The position numbers were made by a program, and so were the translations under genes. The notes beneath the pieces are model-generated. The model saw only the letters and a list, made by a program, of their open reading frames with translations, searched no databases and was not told the DNA's origin. Shown here in pieces: positions 1 through 8,358 of a stretch of 64,000 bases of DNA; position 1 is the stretch's first letter, and each line of letters opens with the position of its first letter. The DNA is from Eisenbergiella sp900555195 (GTDB taxonomy: Bacteria; Bacillota; Clostridia; Lachnospirales; Lachnospiraceae), in contig CABUMH010000003.1 in assembly GCA_902492555.1 (NCBI GenBank), forward strand, positions 6,893 to 70,892. The letters are read 5' to 3'.

Positions 1-2
1 CT

Positions 3-467
3 TTTGTTTTTCCAATCCTCATACTTCAGATTGCAACTGGTCACCTCTTTAATATGCCAATAGCTCTTCTTATCAACTTCATCGGAAGAGCAGTCACTAT
101 AACTATTCCTTATTGGATTGGTAGATTTTCCGGTAGTGATATCATTTATTCCCTGACACAAAAATACCCTCAGTTAAATGAAATTACCGTTGAGCAGAAG
201 AAAAGTCCTTGTTTTCTGTCTTTTCTACTACGTACCTTTTGTTTTCTTCCTGGTGATGCTGTAAGTATGTATTTAGGCGCAATAAAAATTCCGTTTTTAT
301 ATTATTTTGAAGGCAGCATAGCTGGAACTACACTAGGTGTTATTTTATCTACTATATTTGGGGCAAGCATACGAAGACCTAGTTCTGTTGCATTTTGGCT
401 TTCTGCCAGTTTAATGACGCTGATGGCCATAGTGTCATTCATTGTATATTTAAAACGGAAAAAGTAA
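3..467 (+). CDS. TVP38/TMEM64 (VTT-domain) membrane protein, 3' part
   Basis: The reading frame is open from base 3, so the gene begins left of the window and only its C-terminal part (about 154 residues) is seen. It has the VTT-domain pattern: a Gly/Pro-rich re-entrant stretch (ATGHLFNMPIALLINFIGRA), a PGDAVSMYLGA segment and a final hydrophobic helix ending in KRKK. The family consists of inner-membrane proteins of the DedA/TVP38 type, thought to act in lipid or small-molecule transport; the substrate here is unknown. An internal ATG at 54 lies inside the conserved core and is unlikely to be the start. It may be chromosomal or element cargo; the window edge prevents a decision. Confidence 0.7.
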   Translation, partial: FVFPILILQIATGHLFNMPIALLINFIGRAVTITIPYWIGRFSGSDIIYSLTQKYPQLNEITVEQKKSPCFLSFLLRTFCFLPGDAVSMYLGAIKIPFLYYFEGSIAGTTLGVILSTIFGASIRRPSSVAFWLSASLMTLMAIVSFIVYLKRKK

Positions 468-515
468 AAAAGGGGCAAGTATCTCTATATTAATTTTTCT
501 CCACTTTTAACGAGG

Positions 516-544
516 TTAAACAGGAACTATTATTTCTGTAAAAT
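516..544 (+). promoter_or_regulatory. Predicted sigma-70 promoter for the XRE gene at 612
   Basis: TTAAAC at 516-521 and TAAAAT at 539-544 are separated by 17 bp, 68 bp upstream of the GTG start at 612. Spacing is ideal and the -10 is one base off consensus; the -35 is two off. The region is AT-rich and contains no other gene. Confidence 0.45.
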
Positions 545-611
545 ACCGAAATATTAAAACGTTCTCCTACCAATACACGAACTGTAAAATGGTGTTGGAG
601 GTGAACTGACA

Positions 612-959
612 GTGGATAGACCGGAAAAGTTGGATATTTCCTATATGGGACCTATATTTAAAAAATATCGGCTGGACGCCAAGCGCACACAGGATGAGGT
701 TGCTGAAAAAGTCGGCATTACCACCCGCTTCCTTATGGCCTTGGAAAATGAAGAGAAACGCCCCAGCCTGGATATTCTTCTCCGCCTGGTAGACGTACTG
801 AACATACCTGGAGATACCATTCTCCACCCACAGTTACAGACCATTGACGGCGAGGATGAACAGCTTATCCGTATGATGATGCGGTTAAGCAGCAGAGACA
901 AGCAGGTAATCCGCAGCACGATCCTGTCCATGCTGGAAACGGATCGTGCAGACTGTTGA
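612..959 (+). CDS. XRE-family helix-turn-helix transcriptional regulator
   Basis: A 115-residue protein with an N-terminal HTH_3/Cro-C1 domain (about residues 13-70; QDEVAEKVGITTRFLMALEN carries the helix-turn-helix) and a short acidic C-terminal tail that may dimerise. The start is a GTG supported by GGAGGTG at 597-603. It is the only plus-strand gene at this end and converges on the minus-strand conjugation operon, from which it is separated by a terminator hairpin. Regulators of this type often control mobile-element transfer genes, but its target is unknown; the palindrome at 10621-10647 lies nearer to the second XRE gene. Confidence 0.85.
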   Translation: MDRPEKLDISYMGPIFKKYRLDAKRTQDEVAEKVGITTRFLMALENEEKRPSLDILLRLVDVLNIPGDTILHPQLQTIDGEDEQLIRMMMRLSSRDKQVIRSTILSMLETDRADC

Positions 960-1037
960 AATGACTATTCCTTTTTCTGATCTTAAACAATTTCTTCAGG
1001 TGTTTCCTTCCCTGCATACGTCATGATGCCATATTCC

Positions 1038-1095
1038 ATACGCCACCGGGAGAGCAAAGCATCCCCTTGGCGGCGTATTCTTGTTTTCTTTTAAT
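1038..1095 (+). terminator. Intrinsic terminator after the XRE gene
   Basis: ATACGCC (1038-1044) pairs with GGCGTAT (1072-1078), with further GC pairing inside, and is followed by a T-rich run (TCTTGTTTTCTTTT). It lies between convergent genes and ends transcription of the plus-strand XRE gene. The T-run runs into the last bases of the minus-strand gene. Confidence 0.55.
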
Positions 1096-1363
1096 CGCTG
1101 TCAATCAGTGTATAAAGCAGGCTGCTTCTTCCGCCGTTTTCCCGCCACCTCTGCTTCTTTTTAATAAAGCCGGCGCGAATCAGATCTTCAATCGCTCGTT
1201 CCACTGTCCTGCGTGACAAATGCAACTCCTTTGCGATAGTACCGATTGCCGGATAGCACTGCCCGTTTTTGTCACTGCGGTCTTTCAAATACATATACAC
1301 TGCCTTTGCCCGATGCGGCAGCTCCTCGGCGTATATCTTAGAAAAATACCCTATGCGCTTCAC
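1091..1363 (-). CDS. Winged-helix (HTH_36-type) DNA-binding protein
   Basis: A 90-residue protein whose middle (about residues 35-80) reads as a winged helix: a CYPAIGTIAKELHLSRRTVE recognition segment, then a hairpin ending in LLYTL. The pattern matches the HTH_36 domain common in replication or transfer accessory proteins of Gram-positive plasmids and conjugative elements. It starts with GTG, has only a weak ribosome binding site (AAAGGCG), and lies 7 bp downstream of the VirD4 stop, so it is probably translated from the same transcript. Its function (control of transfer or element replication) is inferred from position only. Confidence 0.75.
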   Translation of the reverse strand: MKRIGYFSKIYAEELPHRAKAVYMYLKDRSDKNGQCYPAIGTIAKELHLSRRTVERAIEDLIRAGFIKKKQRWRENGGRSSLLYTLIDSD

Positions 1364-1370
1364 CGCCTTT

Positions 1371-3188
1371 CTAATCCGTGCGAAGGGGCGGACGCCTGAC
1401 TGGTGCTCTATGCTCTTTCATCTGTGGAGCTGCAGCGTGAATCTGCCCTCCCACACCTGATATGCTTTCCTCTCCTGCCGGCATGTCATCCCATCCGTCA
1501 TCTTCCTCTTCATCCCTTCGGCGCACGATCTCCTGCTCCAACTCAAACCGATCCGCATAAGCCACCGGCCTCGTCGACTGCTCAGGGACTTCATAAGGCT
1601 TTCCAAATTGGATTCCCCATTTCCAAAACAAGGGAAGCTGCGTCTGCATCGGAAAACATCCGGTCTTTGCCAAAATGAAATGGCCTTTCGGCAAAGTTTT
1701 CAATTCATCCGGCGACATCAGGGGTCGGCTCATCATCTGCAGGCTCTGGCTGGGATCATTCTTCCCTCTGGATATGGAACCGGACAGCACCGTGCGGTTG
1801 CCGAGCGCCTTTGATAAGATCTCCGCGCTTTCCGAATTGGGCGCAAAGCCACCAAACAGGATATCCTGGCAGTTGTCAATGATAATGCTTGCCCCTTCCT
1901 TCCCATAGTTTTTCTCCAGCTGAGCAAAGGACTGGATGATCGGCACCATACTGATGCGCCGGGAACGCCCTGCGGAAAACATCATCTCCATAGATTCAAT
2001 TTTGGGAATTGTACCAATCTCATCTGCAAACATCATCACGCGGTTGGGGAGCTTTCCTCCATGTTCATCCGCTATGGTCAGCATCTCCCGGTAGAGCTGC
2101 TGGAGGAACAGGGATACCATGAAATATTTCGTATTATCTTCCTCCGGCAGAACAATAAATATGGCTGATTTCGTGGAGCAGAAGGTTTCCGTATCAAGGG
2201 AACTGTCAAAGCACAGGATCTGCTCCATCTCACTGTCCAGAAAGGCATTGAGACGGCTCATAGCGGTTGACAGCACGGACGCCATGGCCTGATCCGCGGA
2301 ATTAAGCGCAGCGCCGGCAAACCATTTTGCCTTATGGGTGGGCGGAAGCTTGTCCATCAAAAGCTGGAACAGGCTCCGGTTCTTCACGGGGGAAGGTGCC
2401 AGCAGATCCTGGATCAGTTTAAACACCGAAATAATATGCCTTTTCTCAGGCGGGCAGTATTCCGCAATCAGCAGGATTACCGATGCCAGAAGCCCTTCCG
2501 CCGCGTCATAGAAGAATGCATTTTGTCCGTAGCTGCTGGCGGAGGCACCATCCGAACTGATGATGGTCTTTGCCGTGATCTTTGCGTATTTTTCTGCCTT
2601 GGCTTTTGCCGCCAGATTCTTTGGATTCTGCAGATATTCATCCATATATTTGTTGACCAGCGTCAAAATGTTGTTTCCATCCGAGCGGGTAGGATTTCTG
2701 AGATCCAGGATGGAAATATGATAACCATAGCACTCCTTTGCGATTCCCGCGTAATTTCGGAACAGGTCACCCTTGGTGTCCGTTGTCAGAAAGCTCATTC
2801 CTGATGCGCAGGCATATTCTATGTTGGGATATAAAAAATTAGCAGTCTTGCCGACACCGGCCGCTCCGATCATCAGGCAGTGGATATCTCCGCTGTCTAC
2901 CAGAGCGGTAATGGAGTTCCCTTTCTTTTTATATCCCACCACCAGTCCCTGCTCCAATGGAAGCGCTTCTCCATGCCTCCATTTTTCCGGTTCATAGGAG
3001 ACATGGGCGTATGTCTCCCGAATCTCTTTTTCCGTGGCAAACCTTGCGGTCCCATGCTGGCCGTCGCCGACTGTCCGTGACTTGATTCCGTTTAACGTAT
3101 AGTAATTGGACAGCATCGCAAGACCGCCGATCACCGCAAACATCCCAAGCCCAATGCAGACAAACAGTATGATATTCTGTGCTTCCAT
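1371..3188 (-). CDS. virD4: VirD4/TraG-type conjugative coupling ATPase
   Basis: A 605-residue coupling protein that docks the relaxase-DNA complex to the type IV secretion channel. An N-terminal membrane helix (residues 6-28) is followed by a RecA-like motor: Walker A GAAGVGKT at 108-115 and a Walker B-like MMFADEIGTIP segment, with TraG-type motifs such as FILAKTGCFP near the end. The frame stays open further upstream, but the start is placed at ATG 3188 because GGGAGGAATGAG precedes it and the preceding gene's coding sequence is intact only up to 3202. It follows the Toprim gene by 13 bp in the relaxase operon. Length is typical for the family. Confidence 0.93.
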   Translation of the reverse strand: MEAQNIILFVCIGLGMFAVIGGLAMLSNYYTLNGIKSRTVGDGQHGTARFATEKEIRETYAHVSYEPEKWRHGEALPLEQGLVVGYKKKGNSITALVDSGDIHCLMIGAAGVGKTANFLYPNIEYACASGMSFLTTDTKGDLFRNYAGIAKECYGYHISILDLRNPTRSDGNNILTLVNKYMDEYLQNPKNLAAKAKAEKYAKITAKTIISSDGASASSYGQNAFFYDAAEGLLASVILLIAEYCPPEKRHIISVFKLIQDLLAPSPVKNRSLFQLLMDKLPPTHKAKWFAGAALNSADQAMASVLSTAMSRLNAFLDSEMEQILCFDSSLDTETFCSTKSAIFIVLPEEDNTKYFMVSLFLQQLYREMLTIADEHGGKLPNRVMMFADEIGTIPKIESMEMMFSAGRSRRISMVPIIQSFAQLEKNYGKEGASIIIDNCQDILFGGFAPNSESAEILSKALGNRTVLSGSISRGKNDPSQSLQMMSRPLMSPDELKTLPKGHFILAKTGCFPMQTQLPLFWKWGIQFGKPYEVPEQSTRPVAYADRFELEQEIVRRRDEEEDDGWDDMPAGEESISGVGGQIHAAAPQMKEHRAPVRRPPLRTD

Positions 3189-3201
3189 CTCATTCCTCCC
3201 T

Positions 3202-4137
3202 TTACCCCATCCGCATAGCAAATCCTTGCTCCTCCTGCTTTGGAGGCGGCTTTGTAAGTGCCTGCAGATCCTCATTCCAGTCTTTTTGCTGTGAAAAGAG
3301 CTGGAATACATCTCGGTATCCCCGCTCCGCTAAACTCTGTTTGATTCTCTCCCGTGCCTGTAGCCCCGCTTTATCATTATCAAGGCACAATGCAATTCTT
3401 TTTACCTGGGATGCATCGGATAGCAGCTGCAAAAGCGCATGTTCCGCCACACCGCAGAGAGCTACATAGCTGTGCATCCGCCAGTCCTTTTGATAAAGGG
3501 AAATAAAGGACAGCAGATCGATAGGCGCCTCAAACACATAGACCATATCGCTCTTTCCGATCCAGTGAAAGCTGTATCTCGGATCGCATCCATCCACATT
3601 TCCTTTGAACGGTTCCCCTTTCGTATAAGTTCCCCGCTTATGTGCATGACGGGGAACACCGTCTAAGTCATAGCCGACAAACACCGCATTGTGGTACGCC
3701 GCATCCTCATAGATCATCTTTGCTTTTACAAATGCTTTTACCACACTTCGGTCCAGGCAACGTGTTCCGGTAAGGTATGCAAATACCCGGCGCATATCCG
3801 GATTGGCTTCGGGAAGCAGAAACGGTTTTGGTGGCTCCGGTTCCACTTTTCTGCTTTCACGGTAAATTTGTCCCTGCTCTCCGCCCAACAACATAGTTAC
3901 CGCATCGGGGAAACTCTGCCCGTAGAACATTTTCACAAAGTCAATCGGATATCCGCCTTTTTCCGTGGCATGGTCATACCAGCGGTTCCCTCGTACAGTG
4001 ATGCTGTGATCGCTGGACAGACGCTTCTCCCTGCCGGAGCGCAGCAGTTTCTCTCCCTGTCGGGACAGGAAATCTTCCAGATCTACTTGGTTGGCTCGCT
4101 GCTTTTGCTCTTCTGTGAAATAAACATACCCGGCCAT
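3202..4137 (-). CDS. DUF3991/Toprim-domain primase-like protein
   Basis: A 311-residue protein with an N-terminal DnaG-like zinc-domain relic (about residues 30-85, without the cysteines) and a DUF3991 segment, followed by a Toprim fold: acidic residue in VYVFEAPIDLL and the DxD pair in IALCLDNDKAG. Proteins of this family accompany relaxases in Gram-positive conjugative elements and are thought to prime or process the transferred strand; catalysis here is not shown. The start is ATG 4137 with GGGAGGTGGATGT; upstream in-frame sequence overlaps the relaxase and is rejected. It lies between relaxase and coupling protein, 13 bp from each. Confidence 0.88.
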   Translation of the reverse strand: MAGYVYFTEEQKQRANQVDLEDFLSRQGEKLLRSGREKRLSSDHSITVRGNRWYDHATEKGGYPIDFVKMFYGQSFPDAVTMLLGGEQGQIYRESRKVEPEPPKPFLLPEANPDMRRVFAYLTGTRCLDRSVVKAFVKAKMIYEDAAYHNAVFVGYDLDGVPRHAHKRGTYTKGEPFKGNVDGCDPRYSFHWIGKSDMVYVFEAPIDLLSFISLYQKDWRMHSYVALCGVAEHALLQLLSDASQVKRIALCLDNDKAGLQARERIKQSLAERGYRDVFQLFSQQKDWNEDLQALTKPPPKQEEQGFAMRMG

Positions 4138-4150
4138 ACATCCACCTCCC

Positions 4151-6844
4151 TTAATAAACTTGTTGTACCGGCTCATGGTCATCCCGTTTATGCCCCTGTG
4201 CCTGCTTTTTCTCCGCCAGTTTCCTTCTGCGCTTTCGGTCGATGTGATAGGAAACGCCTCCTGTGCCTTTCCGGTAATCTTCCTGAAACAGTTTTTCCAA
4301 ATGGTGCAAAAGCCGAGTTGCTGCAAGAAAGGCGGACGGATTGTGAAATGATCCCATATGTTCCAGAAGAATCTGTGCATACATATTTCCCTGCTCGGAG
4401 GATGCCTGCAGATAAAAAATAGCTTTCTCTTTATCAAATGGGACATCCTTCCCACAGAGATACAGCTTGCCGAGAGCATACCGGGCATAGGAATTTCCTT
4501 TATCAGCCGCAGCTTCCATCCACCTCACAGCCGCCTGCACATCTTTTGGGATTTCTTCACCTGCAAGATACAATTTTCCCAGCTGATAAGCCGCATACGC
4601 ATTTCCCTGTTCGGCAGATAAAATTAAAAGGCCGACCGCTTTTCCAATATCTTTTGAGACATGTTCTCCGTCCCGATAGATTTTTGCCAGCGCATACTGC
4701 GCTGCACTGTTCCCTGCTTCTGCCGCTTTCTCAATCCATTCCACCGCCTGCTTTGGATCACCGGTGCCATTCATAAGCCATAACTTTCCCAGAGCATACT
4801 GCGCATAAATATTGCCGAGCCGTGCAGCCTGTTGCCAATACTCTGCCGCCCGTACCTCATCCTTTTCCGTACCGGTCCCGGTATGGAGCATCCATCCCAG
4901 GCGGTATTGCAGCTTATCATCATGGCTTTCTCTCTCCAGAGCGGAAAAACCGATAAATGCTTTCTCAAACTGTTCCTTCGCCTGCCAAGGATCCGAATCC
5001 GTGCCTATCCCGTCCCGAAGCATCTTCGCCAGTTCATAAGAAGCATACGGGTTTCCCTGTTTGGCAGACAACTGATACAACAGAAAGGCCTGGGAAAAAT
5101 CCTGCTCCACTCCCTGCCCGCGGTAATACAATCCGGCAAGAGAATATTGAGCATACTTATGGTTTCGTGAGACCGCCTTTGAAAACCATACAGCGGCGGA
5201 TGCATAATCCCGGCCCAGGTTTTCCTCTCCTGCACCTTCGGTGCCGCTTACCTTGTGTTCTGTCCCAAGCCCCGCAGCATACATCTTTCCGATGCGATAC
5301 CACAGGTAGGGGAGCTTCCGTTCTTTTGCCGTGCGCTCTGCGGCAAGGAAAGCCTTCAGGGCCTTCCGGTACCAGTCTTTTGCCGATTCCGGATCTGCTT
5401 CACACCCAAGCCCATCCGCGCACATCCTCCCCAGATCATACATGGCAAGCGCATTTCCCGTTTTTGCTTCCGCAAGGAACAGCACAAGCGCCTGGGAAAA
5501 ATCCTGCTCCACATCGTTTCCGCCATACAGATATTTTCGCGCAAGTTTATACTGCCGGGTCCCGTCTGCATGAAATGCTTCCTGTCTGTTCTGCGCTTCT
5601 CCCTCTTCCGGCAATTCCAGTTCTTCTAAGAGAACATCCGGTTCCAACAGGTTTTCTCTCTCAGAAGCTTCTTCCGGTTCCCAATCTTCTTCCGGCTCCG
5701 GAATATGCGTATCCTCAAATAAAAAACGGGAACCGTCCAGCTTTAACGCCTCCGCGATTACCATGTTTTTGATGCTTTTAAACTGCTTCTGCTTAGATAA
5801 AGGAGGAAGCGGTGGCGGATCATTCCGATAGGCCTGGAGGATCTCATTCTGCCACTTTCCCCAAGCCTGGTATAATTCCGACACCCGCTTGTCTTTTTCC
5901 AGCTCATCCACGATCTGATCCACGAGATTTTTCACATCCCGTTTCAGATACCCATAGACCTTTTTCCCTGACGTATTTTGCAGGCGTTCCGACAAAGTGA
6001 TCATCATGCGTTCAATCCGGCCATTCACAAGGACACCGTTTTTCAGTTCCTCCAGTTTCTGCCTCAGTGCATCCTCCGCGCCGGATTTCAGTTTCTCTCT
6101 CGCCTGATTTTGTTCCTCATAAAGGTTTGCAAAGTCCTGCCGGAAAATATCATGGGCCAGTTCGGAGCGCATGGCTTCAATGGACGGCTTGGTAAGATAT
6201 CCGTCGTTTTCTTTTGCGGAATAAACCACCAGATGCACATGGGGATGATGGCCCTCGTTATGGAACGCTGCATACCATCTGAGATTTGCGCTGTCGATTT
6301 TCATGTGCCGACAAAGCATGGCGCGCTTGGAACGAAGCAGTGCCATCCATTGGGATGCACAGTCATATCCAAGCCGTTTTGCATCCTCCCGCCGCAGAGA
6401 GATCACATGGGTCCAGATCGGTCCTTTATGCTGTGCCACATCTTCCTGTACCTTTTTTAAGATGACCGGCTCTCCGGCATCTGTAAAAAGACCATGCTCT
6501 CCCACCCGCTCCACGCGGGGACGGTTTGCAAGATAATCCACATAGTTTCTGCGCGACCCAATAAGATCCACGTTTTGCTCCAGCGCACGGGAAATCAGTT
6601 CAGAAGCATTGCCAATCGTCGGCTTCAATAAAAAATCCGTGTATTCCAGCAGTTCCTTTGTCTGTGGAATATCACGGATGAGCTTAGTGATCAGTTGTCT
6701 CTGATTGCCCGTCGCCGGAAGGGACAATTTACTTTCATCAATTTTTTCAACTCCCTCGCGTGTCCCGATGTAGCGCACATAGTTTTCCAGCTGCGCTGCC
6801 GGTGCGTCTTTAAGATACCGGGAAGTAAAAATCAGTTTTGGCAA
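4151..6844 (-). CDS. MobP-type relaxase with C-terminal Sel1 repeats
   Basis: An 897-residue DNA relaxase that should nick oriT and lead the single strand into the recipient. The N-terminal HUH domain shows a tyrosine pair in NYVRYIGTREG (Y22/Y25) and the metal-binding HxHxH triad H200, H202, H204 in GHHPHVHLVVYS; overall it resembles the MobP3 family. After a helical region (to about residue 400) come roughly ten Sel1/TPR-like repeats (pattern A.Y.LG.LY..G..V..D...A..W). Translation starts at TTG 6844 behind AGGAGAGG. An intrinsic terminator hairpin lies just upstream. The Sel1 tail is unusual for a relaxase and probably binds another protein. Confidence 0.93.
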   Translation of the reverse strand: MPKLIFTSRYLKDAPAAQLENYVRYIGTREGVEKIDESKLSLPATGNQRQLITKLIRDIPQTKELLEYTDFLLKPTIGNASELISRALEQNVDLIGSRRNYVDYLANRPRVERVGEHGLFTDAGEPVILKKVQEDVAQHKGPIWTHVISLRREDAKRLGYDCASQWMALLRSKRAMLCRHMKIDSANLRWYAAFHNEGHHPHVHLVVYSAKENDGYLTKPSIEAMRSELAHDIFRQDFANLYEEQNQAREKLKSGAEDALRQKLEELKNGVLVNGRIERMMITLSERLQNTSGKKVYGYLKRDVKNLVDQIVDELEKDKRVSELYQAWGKWQNEILQAYRNDPPPLPPLSKQKQFKSIKNMVIAEALKLDGSRFLFEDTHIPEPEEDWEPEEASERENLLEPDVLLEELELPEEGEAQNRQEAFHADGTRQYKLARKYLYGGNDVEQDFSQALVLFLAEAKTGNALAMYDLGRMCADGLGCEADPESAKDWYRKALKAFLAAERTAKERKLPYLWYRIGKMYAAGLGTEHKVSGTEGAGEENLGRDYASAAVWFSKAVSRNHKYAQYSLAGLYYRGQGVEQDFSQAFLLYQLSAKQGNPYASYELAKMLRDGIGTDSDPWQAKEQFEKAFIGFSALERESHDDKLQYRLGWMLHTGTGTEKDEVRAAEYWQQAARLGNIYAQYALGKLWLMNGTGDPKQAVEWIEKAAEAGNSAAQYALAKIYRDGEHVSKDIGKAVGLLILSAEQGNAYAAYQLGKLYLAGEEIPKDVQAAVRWMEAAADKGNSYARYALGKLYLCGKDVPFDKEKAIFYLQASSEQGNMYAQILLEHMGSFHNPSAFLAATRLLHHLEKLFQEDYRKGTGGVSYHIDRKRRRKLAEKKQAQGHKRDDHEPVQQVY

Positions 6845-6865
6845 TCCGGTTTCCTCTCCTGCATA

Positions 6866-6890
6866 GAAGAAAGGCCTGCCGAAGCAGACC
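6866..6890 (-). terminator. Intrinsic terminator hairpin in front of the relaxase gene
   Basis: On the minus strand GGTCTGC-TTCG-GCAGGCC (6890 down to 6873) forms a 7-bp stem with a UUCG loop, followed by TTTCTTCT. It sits between the stop of the preceding gene and the relaxase ribosome binding site, so transcription of the relaxase must pass through it. Confidence 0.6.
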
Positions 6891-6904
6891 CATCTTTCTG
6901 TGTT

Positions 6905-7192
6905 TTACAATACACCTAACTTTTTTAACAGCTCCACGCAGTCCCTTGCGCCCTGTACATAGAGATACTCGCATTCATGCTGTGCGATCAGATTGGTTTT
7001 CGTGATGTAGTCATCGATCACCTGACGATCCTCGGTTGAAAGCTTTGCAAGTACATCCCGTTTCTTTTCCGATAAGACACCAATCTCCTGATAAAGTTTT
7101 TGTTCTTCTTCCTCACAGCTTTCCCTGCGTCGCATAAGCGCATGCTCCGTCATCTCCTGAATGACCATCTCATAAATTTCTTTCTTGTCCAT
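6905..7192 (-). CDS. Conserved helical protein (DUF6809-like), function unknown
   Basis: A 95-residue, mostly alpha-helical, charged protein with a coiled-coil-like middle (RRRESCEEEEQKLYQEIG) and a conserved-looking C-terminus (YVQGARDCVELLKKLGVL). Similar short proteins occur in Lachnospiraceae mobile elements; the DUF6809 assignment is from memory and uncertain. The start ATG 7192 has AAAAAGGAGTGATCCGGT upstream. It lies between the ribbon-helix-helix gene and the relaxase, as relaxosome accessory genes often do, but no DNA-binding motif is visible. Confidence 0.7.
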   Translation of the reverse strand: MDKKEIYEMVIQEMTEHALMRRRESCEEEEQKLYQEIGVLSEKKRDVLAKLSTEDRQVIDDYITKTNLIAQHECEYLYVQGARDCVELLKKLGVL

Positions 7193-7278
7193 ACCGGATC
7201 ACTCCTTTTTCAGCACACGATAAACAACTTCTGTGTGATAAGTCTATACCAAAACCCAACAAAGATTTTCCTGTTCCT

Positions 7279-7692
7279 TTAGGTTTCTCGCTTCTGATAT
7301 TTGTATGCATCTTCAAAATCAATCGCTCCGTTGATGCGCCTGACTTCTTCCACACATTTTGTATGCAGACGTTTCATGGCCTCCTCGTCAACATCATGTG
7401 TGTAGGCGATGACCTGGGACAGCTTTGACAACTCCACCGCGATCTTAAAATCCATGCGAGCCAAGCGGTTTTCACTGTCCTGCATCGTTCCCGTCATCAC
7501 AGAGGAAATTGACTGGAGCAGGTAATCCTCCGCTTTCTTTGATGTCAGAAATCCAAGGTAGAAACGCAGCGCATCTTCCATAAGCTCCGTGCGGTTCCTT
7601 ACCGTGCTGTCTTTGATATAAGCATCCGCCAGAGCAATCAGTTCCGTATCCACCCGGATGGAAAACTTGGTTTTCTCCGCGTTTCCGCTCAT
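7279..7692 (-). CDS. Ribbon-helix-helix protein, probable relaxosome accessory factor
   Basis: A 137-residue protein with an N-terminal ribbon-helix-helix: a beta strand (KTKFSIRVDTEL) and two helices (ALADAYIKDS, NRTELMEDALRFYL), then a longer helical region. It lies directly upstream of the relaxase block and next to the predicted oriT, the usual place for MobC-like nicking accessory proteins, so binding at oriT is the likely job. The start is ATG 7692 with AGGAGG 6 bases upstream; a longer frame upstream runs into oriT-like sequence and is rejected. Confidence 0.8.
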   Translation of the reverse strand: MSGNAEKTKFSIRVDTELIALADAYIKDSTVRNRTELMEDALRFYLGFLTSKKAEDYLLQSISSVMTGTMQDSENRLARMDFKIAVELSKLSQVIAYTHDVDEEAMKRLHTKCVEEVRRINGAIDFEDAYKYQKRET

Positions 7693-8047
7693 AAACGCCT
7701 CCTTTCCGCCGTTAATCCCAAAGCCACCTGTTATTTTTCCAAACAGCCTGTCAAACTCCCCTCCAAGCCACTTGGATTCTCTAAAGACCATTTTATGGGT
7801 GGAATGGGAAATCCCCGCACGGCTTTGCCGGGCGGTGTGAAGCGGGCAGGGAGGCTCCCAAAAGCCACCCGCCCTTTAACCTGCACACGTTTCGACCCAA
7901 CTACAGCCTCCAAAATTCCGCTGTTGCCAGCCCTCCCGCTACTCTTCTCCGCTTCCTCCAAACGCGCCCAACAGCGCGGGGACACTCGTCAGGGGTACAC
8001 GGATGCCACTCCTGCCGGGAAAAGCCGACACAGGGGCCCACAGGGGC
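7693..8047 (-). other. Probable origin of transfer (oriT) region
   Basis: This 355-bp GC-rich gap has no convincing gene. It contains a 9-bp hairpin with one mismatch (7815-7823 with 7827-7835, TTT loop), and on the minus strand, next to it, CCTGCCCGC (7850-7842), resembling the YATCCTGY nick consensus of IncP-type MOBP origins. A GGGAGGCTCCC near-palindrome follows at 7849-7859. Position beside a ribbon-helix-helix gene and a MOBP relaxase fits oriT. The nick site itself is inferred. A plus-strand frame through here (from 7795) has no recognisable content. Confidence 0.5.
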
Positions 8048-8344
8048 TTACACGGGCAGACTCCGTTCTGAGTTACTCTCTGCAGCGCTTTCCGGCATAT
8101 TCCTGTCCCCAGATACCTGGATGGGAGGGCGTGCCGGACGGCGGGGGCGATCCCTCCCGGCTGCATCGCGTGCCACTTTATCATCGATATATTCACGGGT
8201 TGCCTGCGGCACATATTTCTCATACAGTTTCTGCACCGTATCATTTAACTCGGTCTGCAGGTCTGCGTCACGCTTGCCCATATGGAACGTCAGCGCGTCC
8301 AGTTTTTCCGTATTGAAAGTGACAGTTAAAGTCGTATTCTTCAT
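8048..8344 (-). CDS. DUF6103-like protein
   Basis: A 98-residue protein whose first 60 residues (TLTVTFNTEKLDALTFHMGK and following helices) match the pattern I associate with DUF6103; the C-terminal third is basic and low in complexity (RDRPRRPARPP). The N-terminal strand-helix order recalls ribbon-helix-helix folds, so DNA binding is possible. It starts at ATG 8344 behind GAAGGAGG and lies 14 bp downstream of the DUF6329-like gene, just before the oriT region. Function unknown; the family name is from memory. Confidence 0.7.
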   Translation of the reverse strand: MKNTTLTVTFNTEKLDALTFHMGKRDADLQTELNDTVQKLYEKYVPQATREYIDDKVARDAAGRDRPRRPARPPIQVSGDRNMPESAAESNSERSLPV

Positions 8345-8358
8345 CTGTGTTTCCTCCT

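Noticed and set aside
7795..8316. Plus-strand open frame of 173 codons through the oriT region
   Set aside because: Composition is Pro/Arg/Ser-rich as expected from antisense GC-rich DNA, there is no ribosome binding site, and it overlaps the better supported minus-strand DUF6103-like gene.
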